A stretch of 48,128 bases of DNA. Origin: Pandoraea sp. ASV26 (lineage in GTDB: Bacteria; Pseudomonadota; Gammaproteobacteria; Burkholderiales; Burkholderiaceae). The notes under the pieces are model-generated. The model had not been told where the DNA came from and ran no database searches. It saw only the letters and a list, made by a program, of their open reading frames with translations. Positions within the stretch are counted from its first letter, which is position 1, and every line of letters begins with the position of its first letter. Where the stretch lies: contig NZ_JAELTP010000037.1 in the NCBI RefSeq assembly GCF_016428915.1, forward strand, positions 1 to 48,128, written 5' to 3'. Of this stretch, positions 8,307 through 16,381 are shown in pieces. Made by a program: the position numbers and the translations under genes.

Positions 8307-8331
8307 AATAATCATTTCCGCAAAGATTATT
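8307..8331. promoter_or_regulatory. Dyad operator candidate in divergent sulfur-gene promoter region
   Basis: AATAATC (8307-8313) and GATTATT (8325-8331) form a perfect 7-bp inverted repeat with an 11-bp spacer; TT/AA inside the spacer extends it after one mismatch. It is an AT-rich island in the 265-bp region between the divergent SsuD-type gene (start 8168) and the SfnB-type gene (start 8434). The geometry suits a dimeric regulator. No regulator gene is adjacent, so the cognate protein is unknown. Confidence 0.5.
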
Positions 8332-8433
8332 CGATATGGATGGTTGGGCGAGGCCCCGCCGGGCCTTACGCTATGGGCACTGCGTAAGAAGGCGCGCCCT
8401 GCGTCGAACGCGTATTTGCTTATTCCAAAAGTC

Positions 8434-9753
8434 ATGTCTTCTCTTGGCCAATCGTCGTTGCTGTCCGACGCGTCGCCGTCGCCGTCGCCAGCGAACCCCG
8501 CGCCGTTTGGGGCGGTGCTGCCCTTGCCGCGCGCCGATGGCCCGGCACGTCTCGCGCAACTCGACGCCTTGCTGCCTGCCATCACGCGCACGCTCGCCGA
8601 GACGGCGACGTCGCTCGATCGCGATGCCCGTTTCCCGTTCGAGAACTTCGCGCTATTGCATCGTCACGGGCTGATTGCCGAAGTGGTGCCGCGCGCCCAG
8701 GGCGGCGGCGGTGGCGGGCTGGTGACGGCGCGGCGCATCATCGGCGCCATTGCGGCGGGCGAATCGGCGACCGCGCTGGTGCTCACGATGACTTATCTCC
8801 AGCATCGCTCACTGGTTCGTACGAGCACACACTGGCCCGAAGCGCAGCGGCTTGCGGTCTTCGAGAGCGCGGTGCGCGATGGCGCGTTGATTAACGCGCT
8901 GCGCGTGGAGCCCGATCTGGGCACGCCTGCCCGGGGCGGGTTGCCATCGACCGTTGCCCGACGTACCGAATCCGGCTGGCGGCTGTCGGGCCGCAAGCTC
9001 TATTGCACCGGCATTCCGGCGTTGCGCTGGTTGTCGGTCTGGGCACGAACGGATGAACCGGAGCCGCGCATCGGCGTGTTTCTGGTGCCGCGTCCTGACG
9101 GTTCGCAGGCGTCGCCCGATCGACCGGGTATTCGCGTCATTCAGAACTGGGATCACCTTGGGTTGCGCGCGTCGGGCAGTCACGAGGTCATTCTCGAGGA
9201 TGTCGATCTGCCGTTCGGCAATGCCGTCGATATTCGCCTGCCGCACGAGTGGGCGCCGGCGGGCATCGGTCAGCGCGACAACGACGCGCACATTGAACAG
9301 CAGGCGTGGATGAGCGTGCTGCTCGGCACGTTGTATGACGCGGTGGCGCGAGCCGGCGTCGATTGGCTCGTGACGTTCCTGAACACACGTGTGCCGGGCA
9401 ACCTGGGCGCGCCGCTCGCGAGCGTGCCGCGTATTCAGGAGACGGTCGGCGAAATTGCGACGCTGCTGCACGTCAACCAGCGGCTGCTCGATGCGGCGGC
9501 CGAATCGGCGGACGCGGGCGCGCCGGATGACGACATTGCCAGTGGTGCGCTAAAGTTCACGGTAACGGGCAATGCCATTCGGGTTCTCGAACTCGCGTTG
9601 CAGGTCTCGGGCAATCATGGGCTTTCGCGTAACAATCCGCTGGAGCGTTACCATCGCGACGTGTTGTGCAGCCGCATCCACACGCCGCAAAACGACTCCA
9701 TTCTGGGCGCAGCCGGTCGGCGTGCGCTCGCTGCTTTCCGGGAATCCGTATGA
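8434..9753 (+). CDS. Acyl-CoA dehydrogenase-like flavoprotein monooxygenase (SfnB/DszC type)
   Basis: A 439-residue protein of the acyl-CoA dehydrogenase fold. It shows the N-terminal helical domain (RFPFENFALLHRHGLIAEVV), a Gly-rich GGGGGG turn, a beta-domain with WDHLGLRASGSHEV and a C-terminal helical domain (LQVSGNHGLSRNNPLERYHR). Proteins of this subgroup next to sulfonate transporters are DszC/SfnB-type flavin-dependent enzymes acting on organosulfur compounds rather than true CoA dehydrogenases. I start at ATG 8434 (MSSLGQSS) because upstream codons overlap the AT-rich control region; an in-frame ATG at 8344 is possible and no strong ribosome-binding site decides it. Its TGA overlaps the ATG of the dioxygenase gene by 4 bp, so the two are coupled. 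Confidence 0.8.
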   Translation: MSSLGQSSLLSDASPSPSPANPAPFGAVLPLPRADGPARLAQLDALLPAITRTLAETATSLDRDARFPFENFALLHRHGLIAEVVPRAQGGGGGGLVTARRIIGAIAAGESATALVLTMTYLQHRSLVRTSTHWPEAQRLAVFESAVRDGALINALRVEPDLGTPARGGLPSTVARRTESGWRLSGRKLYCTGIPALRWLSVWARTDEPEPRIGVFLVPRPDGSQASPDRPGIRVIQNWDHLGLRASGSHEVILEDVDLPFGNAVDIRLPHEWAPAGIGQRDNDAHIEQQAWMSVLLGTLYDAVARAGVDWLVTFLNTRVPGNLGAPLASVPRIQETVGEIATLLHVNQRLLDAAAESADAGAPDDDIASGALKFTVTGNAIRVLELALQVSGNHGLSRNNPLERYHRDVLCSRIHTPQNDSILGAAGRRALAAFRESV

Positions 9754-10442
9754 CCGCAGTTTTGGATGGCAACGCCCTTTCCAGCGATTTGCCCGAACAC
9801 GCAGAACAGGCCAAGAAGGCCGAGCAGGCCCAACAGGATTACGCGGCGCTCGACCCGTTGCGCAACTTTGTTGCGGCGTTCTCGCGGCTGCTGGATCGCC
9901 GTCCGCACGAGACGACGCTGCTCGACGAAGGGGCTGGGCTGCTCGCCCAACTCGTGGCGCGTGACGATTGGCTGCCCGACGCGTTCGCAGCGCCCCATCC
10001 CGATCACTACCAGCAGTACCTGTTGCATTGCGATTCGGCGCAGCGCTTTTCCATCGTGAGTTTCGTGTGGGGGCCGGGCCAGCGCACGCCGATCCACGAT
10101 CACACCGTGTGGGGCCTGATCGGCATGCTGCGCGGGGCGGAGGATTCGCAGCCTTACGTGCTCGACGCGCAGGGGGTGCCGGTGATCGCGGGCGAGCCGG
10201 TGCGTCTGTCGCCGGGCGACGTGGAGGTGCTCTCGCCGCGGCTTGGGGACATTCATCGCGTGACCAACGCCTACGCCGACCGGGTGTCGGTGAGCATTCA
10301 CGTGTATGGCGCGGACATTGGTGCGGTGCATCGCAGCGTGTTCACCGAAGCGGGCGAGCGCAAGGGGTTCGTGTCGGGGTATGCCAATGCGCAGTTGCCG
10401 AATCCGTGGGGCAGAGCGGTACAACGCGCCCCGAATACCTGA
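9750..10442 (+). CDS. Thiol dioxygenase, 3-mercaptopropionate/cysteine dioxygenase family
   Basis: A 230-residue cupin-fold non-haem iron enzyme. The Fe(II) facial triad is H116 and H118 (TPIHDHTVWG) plus H169 (GDIHRVTN). The bacterial 3-mercaptopropionate dioxygenase type is suggested by YQQYLLH (87-93), which provides the Gln where cysteine dioxygenases have Arg, by a Gly/Leu where mammalian enzymes carry the crosslink Cys, and by VSIHVYGADIGAV with its Tyr at 186. Such enzymes oxidise a thiol to its sulfinic acid with O2. The start overlaps the upstream stop as ATGA. A 9-bp repeat in the N-terminal coding region gives EQAKKAEQAQQ. It probably processes the thiol product of the module; cysteine dioxygenase remains an alternative. 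Confidence 0.85.
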   Translation: MTAVLDGNALSSDLPEHAEQAKKAEQAQQDYAALDPLRNFVAAFSRLLDRRPHETTLLDEGAGLLAQLVARDDWLPDAFAAPHPDHYQQYLLHCDSAQRFSIVSFVWGPGQRTPIHDHTVWGLIGMLRGAEDSQPYVLDAQGVPVIAGEPVRLSPGDVEVLSPRLGDIHRVTNAYADRVSVSIHVYGADIGAVHRSVFTEAGERKGFVSGYANAQLPNPWGRAVQRAPNT

Positions 10443-10463
10443 AAGACCTGACACACCTGATGA
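10437..10463. repeat. Three phased 9-bp repeats across the dioxygenase stop codon
   Basis: ACCTGAAAG, ACCTGACAC and ACCTGATGA follow one another without gaps and begin inside the last codons of the dioxygenase gene; the first TGA is its stop. Because the unit is a multiple of three, every unit repeats the in-frame stop. I see no hairpin in it. It resembles the other short nonamer duplications in the window. Confidence 0.65.
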
Positions 10464-10599
10464 ATCACCCATCGCGCTGCGTATGCCGCAGCGCACCACG
10501 CCGTGCGGCATGCGGCGAGCGTCTGCTTGTGCTGGCGCGCAAGCTCGCCATGCCGGCACGCGATACCGAAGCCACGTTTGACGAATTCAAGGAACTACT

Positions 10600-12258
10600 G
10601 TGTCCGCTTACTCGACCGACGCGCCGTCGCAGACGGCTGATCCGGCCCTCGCCGCCGTTGACTCCCCCTTCCCCGAACTGACCTATGCCGACGTGCGTGC
10701 CGCGTTGCTGGCTCGCGAGGAGATCACGCTGCTCGACGTGCGCGAAGAAGATCCGTTCGCGCAGGCGCATCCGCTGTGGGCCGCGAATCTGCCGCTCTCG
10801 CGTGTGGAGATCGACGCGTGGGCGCGCATTCCGCGACGCGACACGCGCATCGTCGTGTATGGCGAGCACAACGGCGAGGACCTCGCGCCGCGCGCGGCCA
10901 GCGTGCTGCGCAAGCTCGGCTATACGCACGTCCATCTGCTGGCGGGCGGCCTTGAGGGGTGGATTGCGGCCGGCGGCGAAGTGTTCCGTGACGTGAACGT
11001 GCCGAGCAAGGCGTTTGGCGAGTGGGTGGAAGGACTGCGTCATACGCCCTCGCTCTCTGCGCAGGAAGTGAAGGCACTGCTCGATGCCAACGCCGATGTG
11101 GTCGTTGTCGACGCGCGCCGCTTCGACGAATACCAGACCATGAACATCCCCGGCTCGACGAGCGTGCCCGGTGCCGAACTGGTGCTGCGCGTTCGCGAAC
11201 TCGCGCCGGACCCGGCCACGCGCGTGATCGTCAACTGCGCGGGGCGCACGCGAAGCATCATCGGTACCCAATCGCTGGTCAACGCGGGCTTGCCCAATCC
11301 GGTAGCGGCCCTGCGCAACGGCACGATCGGCTGGACGCTGGCCGGTCAGACACTGGAGCAAGGGGCAGACCGCCGTCATCCGGCGAGCGTGCGCGAGGCG
11401 ACGCTGGCGGTGGCGCGTGAGGGCGCGAAAGCCGTGGCGGATCGTGCGGGTGTGCGTCGTATTGCGCTGCACGATGTGCCGTCACTGAGCGTACCGGGGC
11501 GCACCGTCTATCGCTTCGACGTGCGTACGCCGGAGGAATATGCAGCGGGGCATTTGCCTGATTTTGCCAGCGCACCGGGCGGACAGCTCGTGCAGGAGAC
11601 CGATCATCATGCGCCGGTGCGCGGCGCATGGATCGTGCTGGCGGACGACGATGGCGTGCGGGCCGACATGACCGGTTCGTGGTTGGCGCAGATGGGCTGG
11701 ACGGTGTACGTGGTCGAGCCGCACGGTGCCGAGGCACGCAGTGCGCAAGGTGGGTGGCCGTTGCACACGCCGAGTGCGCCTGACGTCGGAACCGTCTCGC
11801 CGGCGTTGCTGGCGAAGTGGCTCGACGAAGCGGCGCCGGGACAGATTGCCGTGCTCGACTTCACCTCGGGCGTGAACTACGTCAAACGGCACATTCCGGG
11901 CGCGTGGTTCGTCATTCGCGCGCGGCTGGCCGACGCATTGCGCAAGATCGGCCCGGCACAGCGATATGTGCTGACCTGCGGTTCGAGCTTGCTCGCCCGC
12001 TTTGCGGCGGCGGATCTGCGACGTTTGACCGATGCCGAGATCGTGGTGGTGGATGGCGGCACGCAGGCGTGGATCAATGCCGGGTTGCCGCTCGAGTCGG
12101 GAGAGACGCGTCTGGCCAGTGCGCGCGACGATCGGTATCGGCGCCCGTACGAGGGCACCGACAACGCCGCGCAGGCGATGCAGGCCTATCTCGATTGGGA
12201 GTTTGGGCTTGTCGATCAATTGCATCGCGACGGCACACACCATTTCCAGGTGGTATGA
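10600..12258 (+). CDS. Four-domain rhodanese-like sulfurtransferase
   Basis: A 552-residue protein made of four successive rhodanese domains (about 25-135, 150-255, 285-390, 400-500). Domain 2 has a proper active-site loop, CAGRTRS, with C213. Domain 4 has C460 in LTCGSSLL. In domain 1 the loop reads VYGEHNGED and in domain 3 LADDDGVRA, both without Cys, so these are probably structural or binding domains. Rhodaneses carry sulfane sulfur as a Cys persulfide. The GTG at 10600 is chosen for its AAGGAAC ribosome-binding site; a 157-bp gap separates it from the dioxygenase. It likely handles sulfur released or produced by the organosulfur pathway, for example as thiosulfate or persulfide. The domain count is direct; the role is inferred. 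Confidence 0.88.
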   Translation: MSAYSTDAPSQTADPALAAVDSPFPELTYADVRAALLAREEITLLDVREEDPFAQAHPLWAANLPLSRVEIDAWARIPRRDTRIVVYGEHNGEDLAPRAASVLRKLGYTHVHLLAGGLEGWIAAGGEVFRDVNVPSKAFGEWVEGLRHTPSLSAQEVKALLDANADVVVVDARRFDEYQTMNIPGSTSVPGAELVLRVRELAPDPATRVIVNCAGRTRSIIGTQSLVNAGLPNPVAALRNGTIGWTLAGQTLEQGADRRHPASVREATLAVAREGAKAVADRAGVRRIALHDVPSLSVPGRTVYRFDVRTPEEYAAGHLPDFASAPGGQLVQETDHHAPVRGAWIVLADDDGVRADMTGSWLAQMGWTVYVVEPHGAEARSAQGGWPLHTPSAPDVGTVSPALLAKWLDEAAPGQIAVLDFTSGVNYVKRHIPGAWFVIRARLADALRKIGPAQRYVLTCGSSLLARFAAADLRRLTDAEIVVVDGGTQAWINAGLPLESGETRLASARDDRYRRPYEGTDNAAQAMQAYLDWEFGLVDQLHRDGTHHFQVV

Positions 12259-12442
12259 AGCGTTGTTCTTGAGAGACGTCTCGGGCGCGGGCGGGTCGGC
12301 GCAGGAAGCGCTGGCGCTGCCGTGCGGGCGGGCAGACGTGGCATACTCCCGAACTTCTGGCGCCGTCGCCTGACCTGCCGGTGTGAACGCATTTCACAGC
12401 CGTGCGGGCCGGGGCGGCGGCCGACCCGCTTTCGATTCGACC

Positions 12443-13573
12443 ATGCCATTGCAGCGCTTCATTGCCCGCCGACTGGGCGCTCTCACTGAGCCGAGCACCC
12501 GTATTCCCTACGCGTGGGTGTACCACGAGCCCGACGTCTTCATGCAACGGACGTCGTCGCTCACCGTGGCCAAAAAATACCTGCACCGTCGACTGCGTCT
12601 CGCCATGAGCGGGCAGTCGAATCGGGAAGTGCGTCACGTGGCGCCGAACGCGCGCGTGCTGTGGATTTACGGCGGCAAGGCGTCCGTTGGAGACGCCGTC
12701 ATGGACATGTCGGGCCGGGCGCTGTTGCGCGGGCGCGAAGGTCCTCTCGATCTGCTCACCACGCCGGGGCTGAAGGCGGTGTTCGAGGGTGACGATATCT
12801 TCCGTCACGTCTACGACGATCCTGCGAGTGTGAATCCGGGCGATTACGACGTTGTCGTGTTGCAGGAATTCAACTATCCGACGCTGCGTTGGAAGCGAAA
12901 GCACTTCCCGTCGCTGCCGTTTGCGTGCCTGTTCCGATTCTTTCACGGCCCGGACCGTAACCAGACGCAGTTCAGTCTGGCTGCCGTCAACGACGTCTTC
13001 TCGCTCGGGTTGGCGCCTGACGAACTGTTCGCGCGCGCCAAGCCATACCTGCGTGCGGAGTCCGAGTTGCCGGAGGCGGTCGCGCAGCAATTGCCGCCGG
13101 GGCCATTCCTCGTGCTCGCGATGGGCGGTGTCGAGCCGCGCCGCACCTATGCGCACTGGCGCGAGTTCTTGCAGGCCTATGACATTGCCTATCAGCCGGG
13201 GATGCCGGCCGGCATCGTCTTGCTGGGATCGGGCAATGGTGCTGAGGCGGCGAAGGCGCTGATGACGTCCACGTTCGTGCATCTGCAATTGACGTCGTTC
13301 GTTGGCCAGTTGACGTTGCGCGACGCGAAGCGCGTGATTGCAAACGCGGCGCTGTTCGTGGGGGCCGATGGTGGCTTGATGCATGTGGCGCACACCACGC
13401 CCACGCCGAGCGTGACGCTCTTCGCCAAAGCGGAACCGCCCTATTTGCGGCTGACGCCGCAGTGCCAATCGACGCCGTTGCAGACGGATTCCGACGTGAG
13501 TGCGGTCGATCCGGGCGAACTGGCTGAGACAGTCGTTGCCACGTTGGCATCGGCGCTGCCGCGACTGCGCTAG
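12443..13573 (+). CDS. Glycosyltransferase family 9 (heptosyltransferase-like) protein
   Basis: A 376-residue protein with GT9 features: an N-terminal GGKASVGDAVM resembling the heptosyltransferase IGDxxM motif, and a C-terminal FVGADGGLMHVAHTT followed by PSVTLFAKAEPPYLRL, which matches the nucleotide-sugar-binding GxDSGLMHLA region. GT9 enzymes add heptose or similar sugars to lipopolysaccharide core at the inner membrane. Sequence outside these motifs is divergent and the acceptor is unknown. An in-frame GTG at 12383 would add 20 low-complexity residues; neither start has a good ribosome-binding site. It follows the rhodanese by 184 bp and looks unrelated to sulfur metabolism; I see nothing convincing in that gap. 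Confidence 0.7.
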   Translation: MPLQRFIARRLGALTEPSTRIPYAWVYHEPDVFMQRTSSLTVAKKYLHRRLRLAMSGQSNREVRHVAPNARVLWIYGGKASVGDAVMDMSGRALLRGREGPLDLLTTPGLKAVFEGDDIFRHVYDDPASVNPGDYDVVVLQEFNYPTLRWKRKHFPSLPFACLFRFFHGPDRNQTQFSLAAVNDVFSLGLAPDELFARAKPYLRAESELPEAVAQQLPPGPFLVLAMGGVEPRRTYAHWREFLQAYDIAYQPGMPAGIVLLGSGNGAEAAKALMTSTFVHLQLTSFVGQLTLRDAKRVIANAALFVGADGGLMHVAHTTPTPSVTLFAKAEPPYLRLTPQCQSTPLQTDSDVSAVDPGELAETVVATLASALPRLR

Positions 13574-13605
13574 AGCGGGCAAGGATCGGAGAAGGATGGG
13601 GAAGA

Positions 13606-13676
13606 GGCGGATCGGGGCCCCTTTCCGAATCGAGTTGGGTTTATGTCTGAGAGGCGGAAAGGGGCCCCGGTCCGCC
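13606..13676. terminator. Long GC-rich inverted repeat between convergent genes
   Basis: A 22-bp arm (13606-13627, centre GGGGCCCCTTTCCG) pairs with 13655-13676 with one mismatch, around a 27-nt loop. It lies 32 bp after the GT9 stop, before the stop of the oppositely oriented alcohol dehydrogenase. There is no T-tract on either strand, so it may be a factor-assisted terminator, an mRNA 3' end barrier or a dispersed palindromic repeat. The stem is unusually long for a simple terminator. Confidence 0.6.
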
Positions 13677-13720
13677 GTAGAGGTGCTGCTGGGGCGTGAA
13701 GCAGGATACGGTGTTCAAAA

Positions 13721-13756
13721 CGTCTCTGACCGGATGAAAAAAACCGCTCAGAGACG
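13721..13756 (-). terminator. Stem-loop terminator of the gabD-liv-ADH operon
   Basis: Arms 13721-13733 and 13744-13756 (CGTCTCTGACCGG / CCGCTCAGAGACG) pair with one mismatch over a 10-nt loop that is mostly A on the plus strand. Read on the minus strand, the second arm is followed by TTTT, as expected for an intrinsic terminator. It is 25 bp downstream of the alcohol dehydrogenase stop. Confidence 0.65.
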
Positions 13757-13780
13757 CCGAAGGGCGATCCGCCCGGCGGT

Positions 13781-14944
13781 TCAGAACGCAGCGCTATAGA
13801 TCGCGAAAGCGTCTGCCTCGGTGACTTCACGCGGGTTATTCACCAGAAGACGCGTCTGGAGCATGGCATCGCTGGCCATCCGGGCGATGTCGTCTTGCTT
13901 GACGCCGACTTCGCGCAGCGTACGCGGAATCGCGGTATCGACGATCAACTGCTCGATATGTTGAATGAGCGCATCCGTCTTCGCCTCATCGCTGCCGGAA
14001 ATTTTGGCGGGCAGAATCACATCGGCCAGCTCGGCGTAAAGCTTGCTGGCGGCGGGGGCATTGAAGCGCATGACGTGCGAGAGCACGAGGGCGTTCGAGA
14101 GGCCGTGAGCGACGTGGAAGATGCCGCCGATCGGGTAGGCGAGGGCGTGGACGGCTGCGACGGGCGAGTTCGCGAACGCTTGTCCGGCGAACATGGCGCC
14201 GACCAGCATGGCCTCACGCGCTTCGCGATTATTGCCGTCATGGCAGGCGGGCAGCAGATTGCGCGAGAGCAATTCGAGGGCCTTCACGGCGAGCGTGTCC
14301 GAAATCGGGTTCTTCAGATGCGCCGACGTATAGGCTTCGATGGCGTGCACCATCGCGTCGATCCCCGTTGCGGCGGTCGCGGCGCGCGGCAGACCGAGCG
14401 TGAGTTCCGCGTCGAGAATCGCGAGATCCGCGTAAAGCTGCGGCGCGACGACACCCATCTTCGTCGTCTCGCCGGTCGTCACGATCGACACGGCCGTCAC
14501 TTCCGAGCCCGTGCCGGCGGTCGTCGGCATTTGCACCAGCGGCAGGCGCGTGCCCGTCACCTTCTTGATGCCGTACATCTCCTTGATCGACTGCGTGCCG
14601 GGCAGCAGCACGGCGAGCAGCTTGGCCACGTCCATCGACGAGCCGCCGCCCAAGCCCAGCACGATCTCCGCATTCGAAGCGCGAGCGCGTTCGGCGGCTT
14701 CCAGCACCACATGCTCGGGCGGATCGGCGATCACGTCGTCGATCACCGAAACCTGCCAATCATGCTTGGCGAGGTCTGCCAGCGCCGGGGCCAGCAACCC
14801 ACTCTTGTGCAAAAAGCCGTCCGTGACGACACACAGACGTTGGCCCGTCGGATACTGCTCACGCAACAGCGCACCAAGACGCCGCGCCGCACCAAATTCC
14901 ACGACGACGGTGGGAACCGTCTGGAAACGAAAAGCGTTCATCAT
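13781..14944 (-). CDS. Iron-containing (group III) alcohol dehydrogenase
   Basis: A 387-residue cytosolic NAD(P)-dependent enzyme of the Fe-ADH family. The cofactor loop GGGSSMD (99-105) and the metal ligands D196, H200, H266 and H280 (GIDAMVHAIEAY, VHALAYP, HVAHGLSNA) are all present, so it should be active. Members include 4-hydroxybutyrate dehydrogenase, lactaldehyde reductase and butanol dehydrogenase. It is the last gene of a minus-strand operon that starts with a gabD-type semialdehyde dehydrogenase; only 27 bp separates it from the livF stop and AGAGGAAG precedes its start. With that context, oxidation of an omega-hydroxy acid such as 4-hydroxybutyrate to its semialdehyde is the leading, inferred, role. 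Confidence 0.88.
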   Translation of the reverse strand: MMNAFRFQTVPTVVVEFGAARRLGALLREQYPTGQRLCVVTDGFLHKSGLLAPALADLAKHDWQVSVIDDVIADPPEHVVLEAAERARASNAEIVLGLGGGSSMDVAKLLAVLLPGTQSIKEMYGIKKVTGTRLPLVQMPTTAGTGSEVTAVSIVTTGETTKMGVVAPQLYADLAILDAELTLGLPRAATAATGIDAMVHAIEAYTSAHLKNPISDTLAVKALELLSRNLLPACHDGNNREAREAMLVGAMFAGQAFANSPVAAVHALAYPIGGIFHVAHGLSNALVLSHVMRFNAPAASKLYAELADVILPAKISGSDEAKTDALIQHIEQLIVDTAIPRTLREVGVKQDDIARMASDAMLQTRLLVNNPREVTEADAFAIYSAAF

Positions 14945-14971
14945 CGTCTTCCTCTTAAAACCTTCTCAGAC

Positions 14972-15613
14972 TTACGCGACCATCTGGCCGCGATCGATTC
15001 GGTAGACCGTGTCGAGCACCGCGCCTGCGTGTTGCAGATCCGCACCCGACAGAATCACCGCGAGACCGGCGCCGCGCATTTGGCCGATCACGTCGGCAAT
15101 GCGCTTCGAGAGTGCCGGGGCCACGCCCTCGAACGGTTCGTCGAGCATCAGCAGACGCGAGCTGGTCATCAGTGCGCGTCCGACGGCCACCAGTTTCTGC
15201 TGGCCTCCCGACAATTGCAAGGCGCGGCGCGGGGCCCACTCGCGAGCCTCGGGAATGATGCGGTAGACCTTGTCCAGACGTTCCTGCACGTCTTTCGCCT
15301 TCAGCGCCCAGGCGGGCACACACAGGTTTTCTTCCACCGTCATATCCGGAATCAGACGGCGGTCTTCCGGCGCGTAGCCAATACCCAGCGACGTGCGCTC
15401 ATGCGGCGGCGCCTTCACCAGATCCACGCCGTCGAACGTCAGCGTGCCGCCGTGGGTCTTGACCAACCCCATGATCGCGCGCAGCGTTGTCGTCTTTCCC
15501 GCGCCGTTGCGCCCGATCAGACCGACAATCGCGCCCTTGGGTACCGAGAACTGCACCCCACGCAGAATGTCCGTCGCGCCGAAGCGCACATTCAGATTTC
15601 CGACTTCAAGCAT
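14972..15613 (-). CDS. livF: LivF-type ABC transporter ATPase
   Basis: A 213-residue ATPase, slightly short for LivF (usually about 235). Walker A GRNGAGKTT (34-42), signature LSGGQQK and Walker B LLMLDEPFEGVAP are present. The segment after Walker B reads VILSGADLQ where LivF proteins normally have an LLVEQN-type sequence, so the switch region is atypical. The start at 15613 overlaps the livG stop by 8 bp. It works with LivG to power import through LivH and LivM. It is the last transporter gene before the alcohol dehydrogenase. Confidence 0.87.
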   Translation of the reverse strand: MLEVGNLNVRFGATDILRGVQFSVPKGAIVGLIGRNGAGKTTTLRAIMGLVKTHGGTLTFDGVDLVKAPPHERTSLGIGYAPEDRRLIPDMTVEENLCVPAWALKAKDVQERLDKVYRIIPEAREWAPRRALQLSGGQQKLVAVGRALMTSSRLLMLDEPFEGVAPALSKRIADVIGQMRGAGLAVILSGADLQHAGAVLDTVYRIDRGQMVA

Positions 15614-16370
15614 GGGCCACCTCGCCTGCCACGTTCCCGGTGCGCGGCGCTGCGGACACCGTCTCGCCAATGATCAACTCGCGCACCTGCGCGTCGGCCA
15701 GCACCACGTCGGGCGTGCCGTCCGCCAGAATGCGGCCGTCGCAAAACGCCAGCACCCGGTCGCTGTAGCGGCGCACGATTTCCATATCGTGCTCCACGAA
15801 GAGCACCGTAATGCCCAGCGCGCGTGCCGCATCCAGCACGCGATTCATCACGTCGAACTTCTCTTCCGCCGCGACCCCGGAAGTCGGCTCGTCGAGCAGC
15901 AGAACTTCGGGCTTGCAGACCATCGCGAGCGAAATATCCAGCAGCTTGCGCACGCCCTCGGGCAGCGTGCCCGAAATCATGTCCGCGAACTCCAGCACGC
16001 CCAGACGCGCCAGACTCTCGTTCGCCAACTCGGCAGACAACCCCGAAATCGCCAGCGCAATCTCGATGTTTTCGCGCGCCGTCTGCGAACCGAAGAGCTG
16101 CGGAATCTGGAACGAACGTGCAATGCCCAGACGCGTAACCTTGCGCGGTGCGAGCCCGGTGATGCGCTTGCCGCGGAATACGATCTCGCCGCGATCCGGC
16201 TTGATGTAGCCCGTGAGCATGTTCACGAACGTGGTCTTGCCCGCACCGTTCGTGCCGATCAACCCCACCACGCTCTGCGCGTCGATGTTGACCGTGATGT
16301 CCTTCGCCGGCGTAACGCTGCCGAAGGTCTTGTGCAGGCCCGTGGCCTCAATGATGTGTTTCGATGCCAT
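15606..16370 (-). CDS. livG: LivG-type ABC transporter ATPase
   Basis: A 254-residue ATPase with Walker A GTNGAGKTT (39-47), the LivG-typical RLGIARSFQIPQLF segment, Walker B LLLDEPTSGVA and FVEHDMEIV with the switch His. The signature motif is LPEGVRKLLDIS in place of the common LSxGQ form. The ATG at 16370 has AGGGGA six bases upstream; an ATG at 16385 overlaps the livM stop as ATGA and would add five residues, so both are plausible. It is translationally coupled to livM upstream and livF downstream. Confidence 0.88.
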   Translation of the reverse strand: MASKHIIEATGLHKTFGSVTPAKDITVNIDAQSVVGLIGTNGAGKTTFVNMLTGYIKPDRGEIVFRGKRITGLAPRKVTRLGIARSFQIPQLFGSQTARENIEIALAISGLSAELANESLARLGVLEFADMISGTLPEGVRKLLDISLAMVCKPEVLLLDEPTSGVAAEEKFDVMNRVLDAARALGITVLFVEHDMEIVRRYSDRVLAFCDGRILADGTPDVVLADAQVRELIIGETVSAAPRTGNVAGEVAHA

Positions 16371-16381
16371 CTCGTGTCCCC

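Noticed and set aside
8344-8433. Sigma-54 (-24/-12) promoter upstream of the SfnB-type gene
   Set aside because: GGCAC occurs near 8378 but the TGC of the -12 element is not at the required spacing, and no sigma-54 activator gene is adjacent.
13895-15673. 592-codon plus-strand open frame opposite the alcohol dehydrogenase and livF
   Set aside because: Antisense to two genes with complete catalytic motifs; no motif of its own and no ribosome-binding site.
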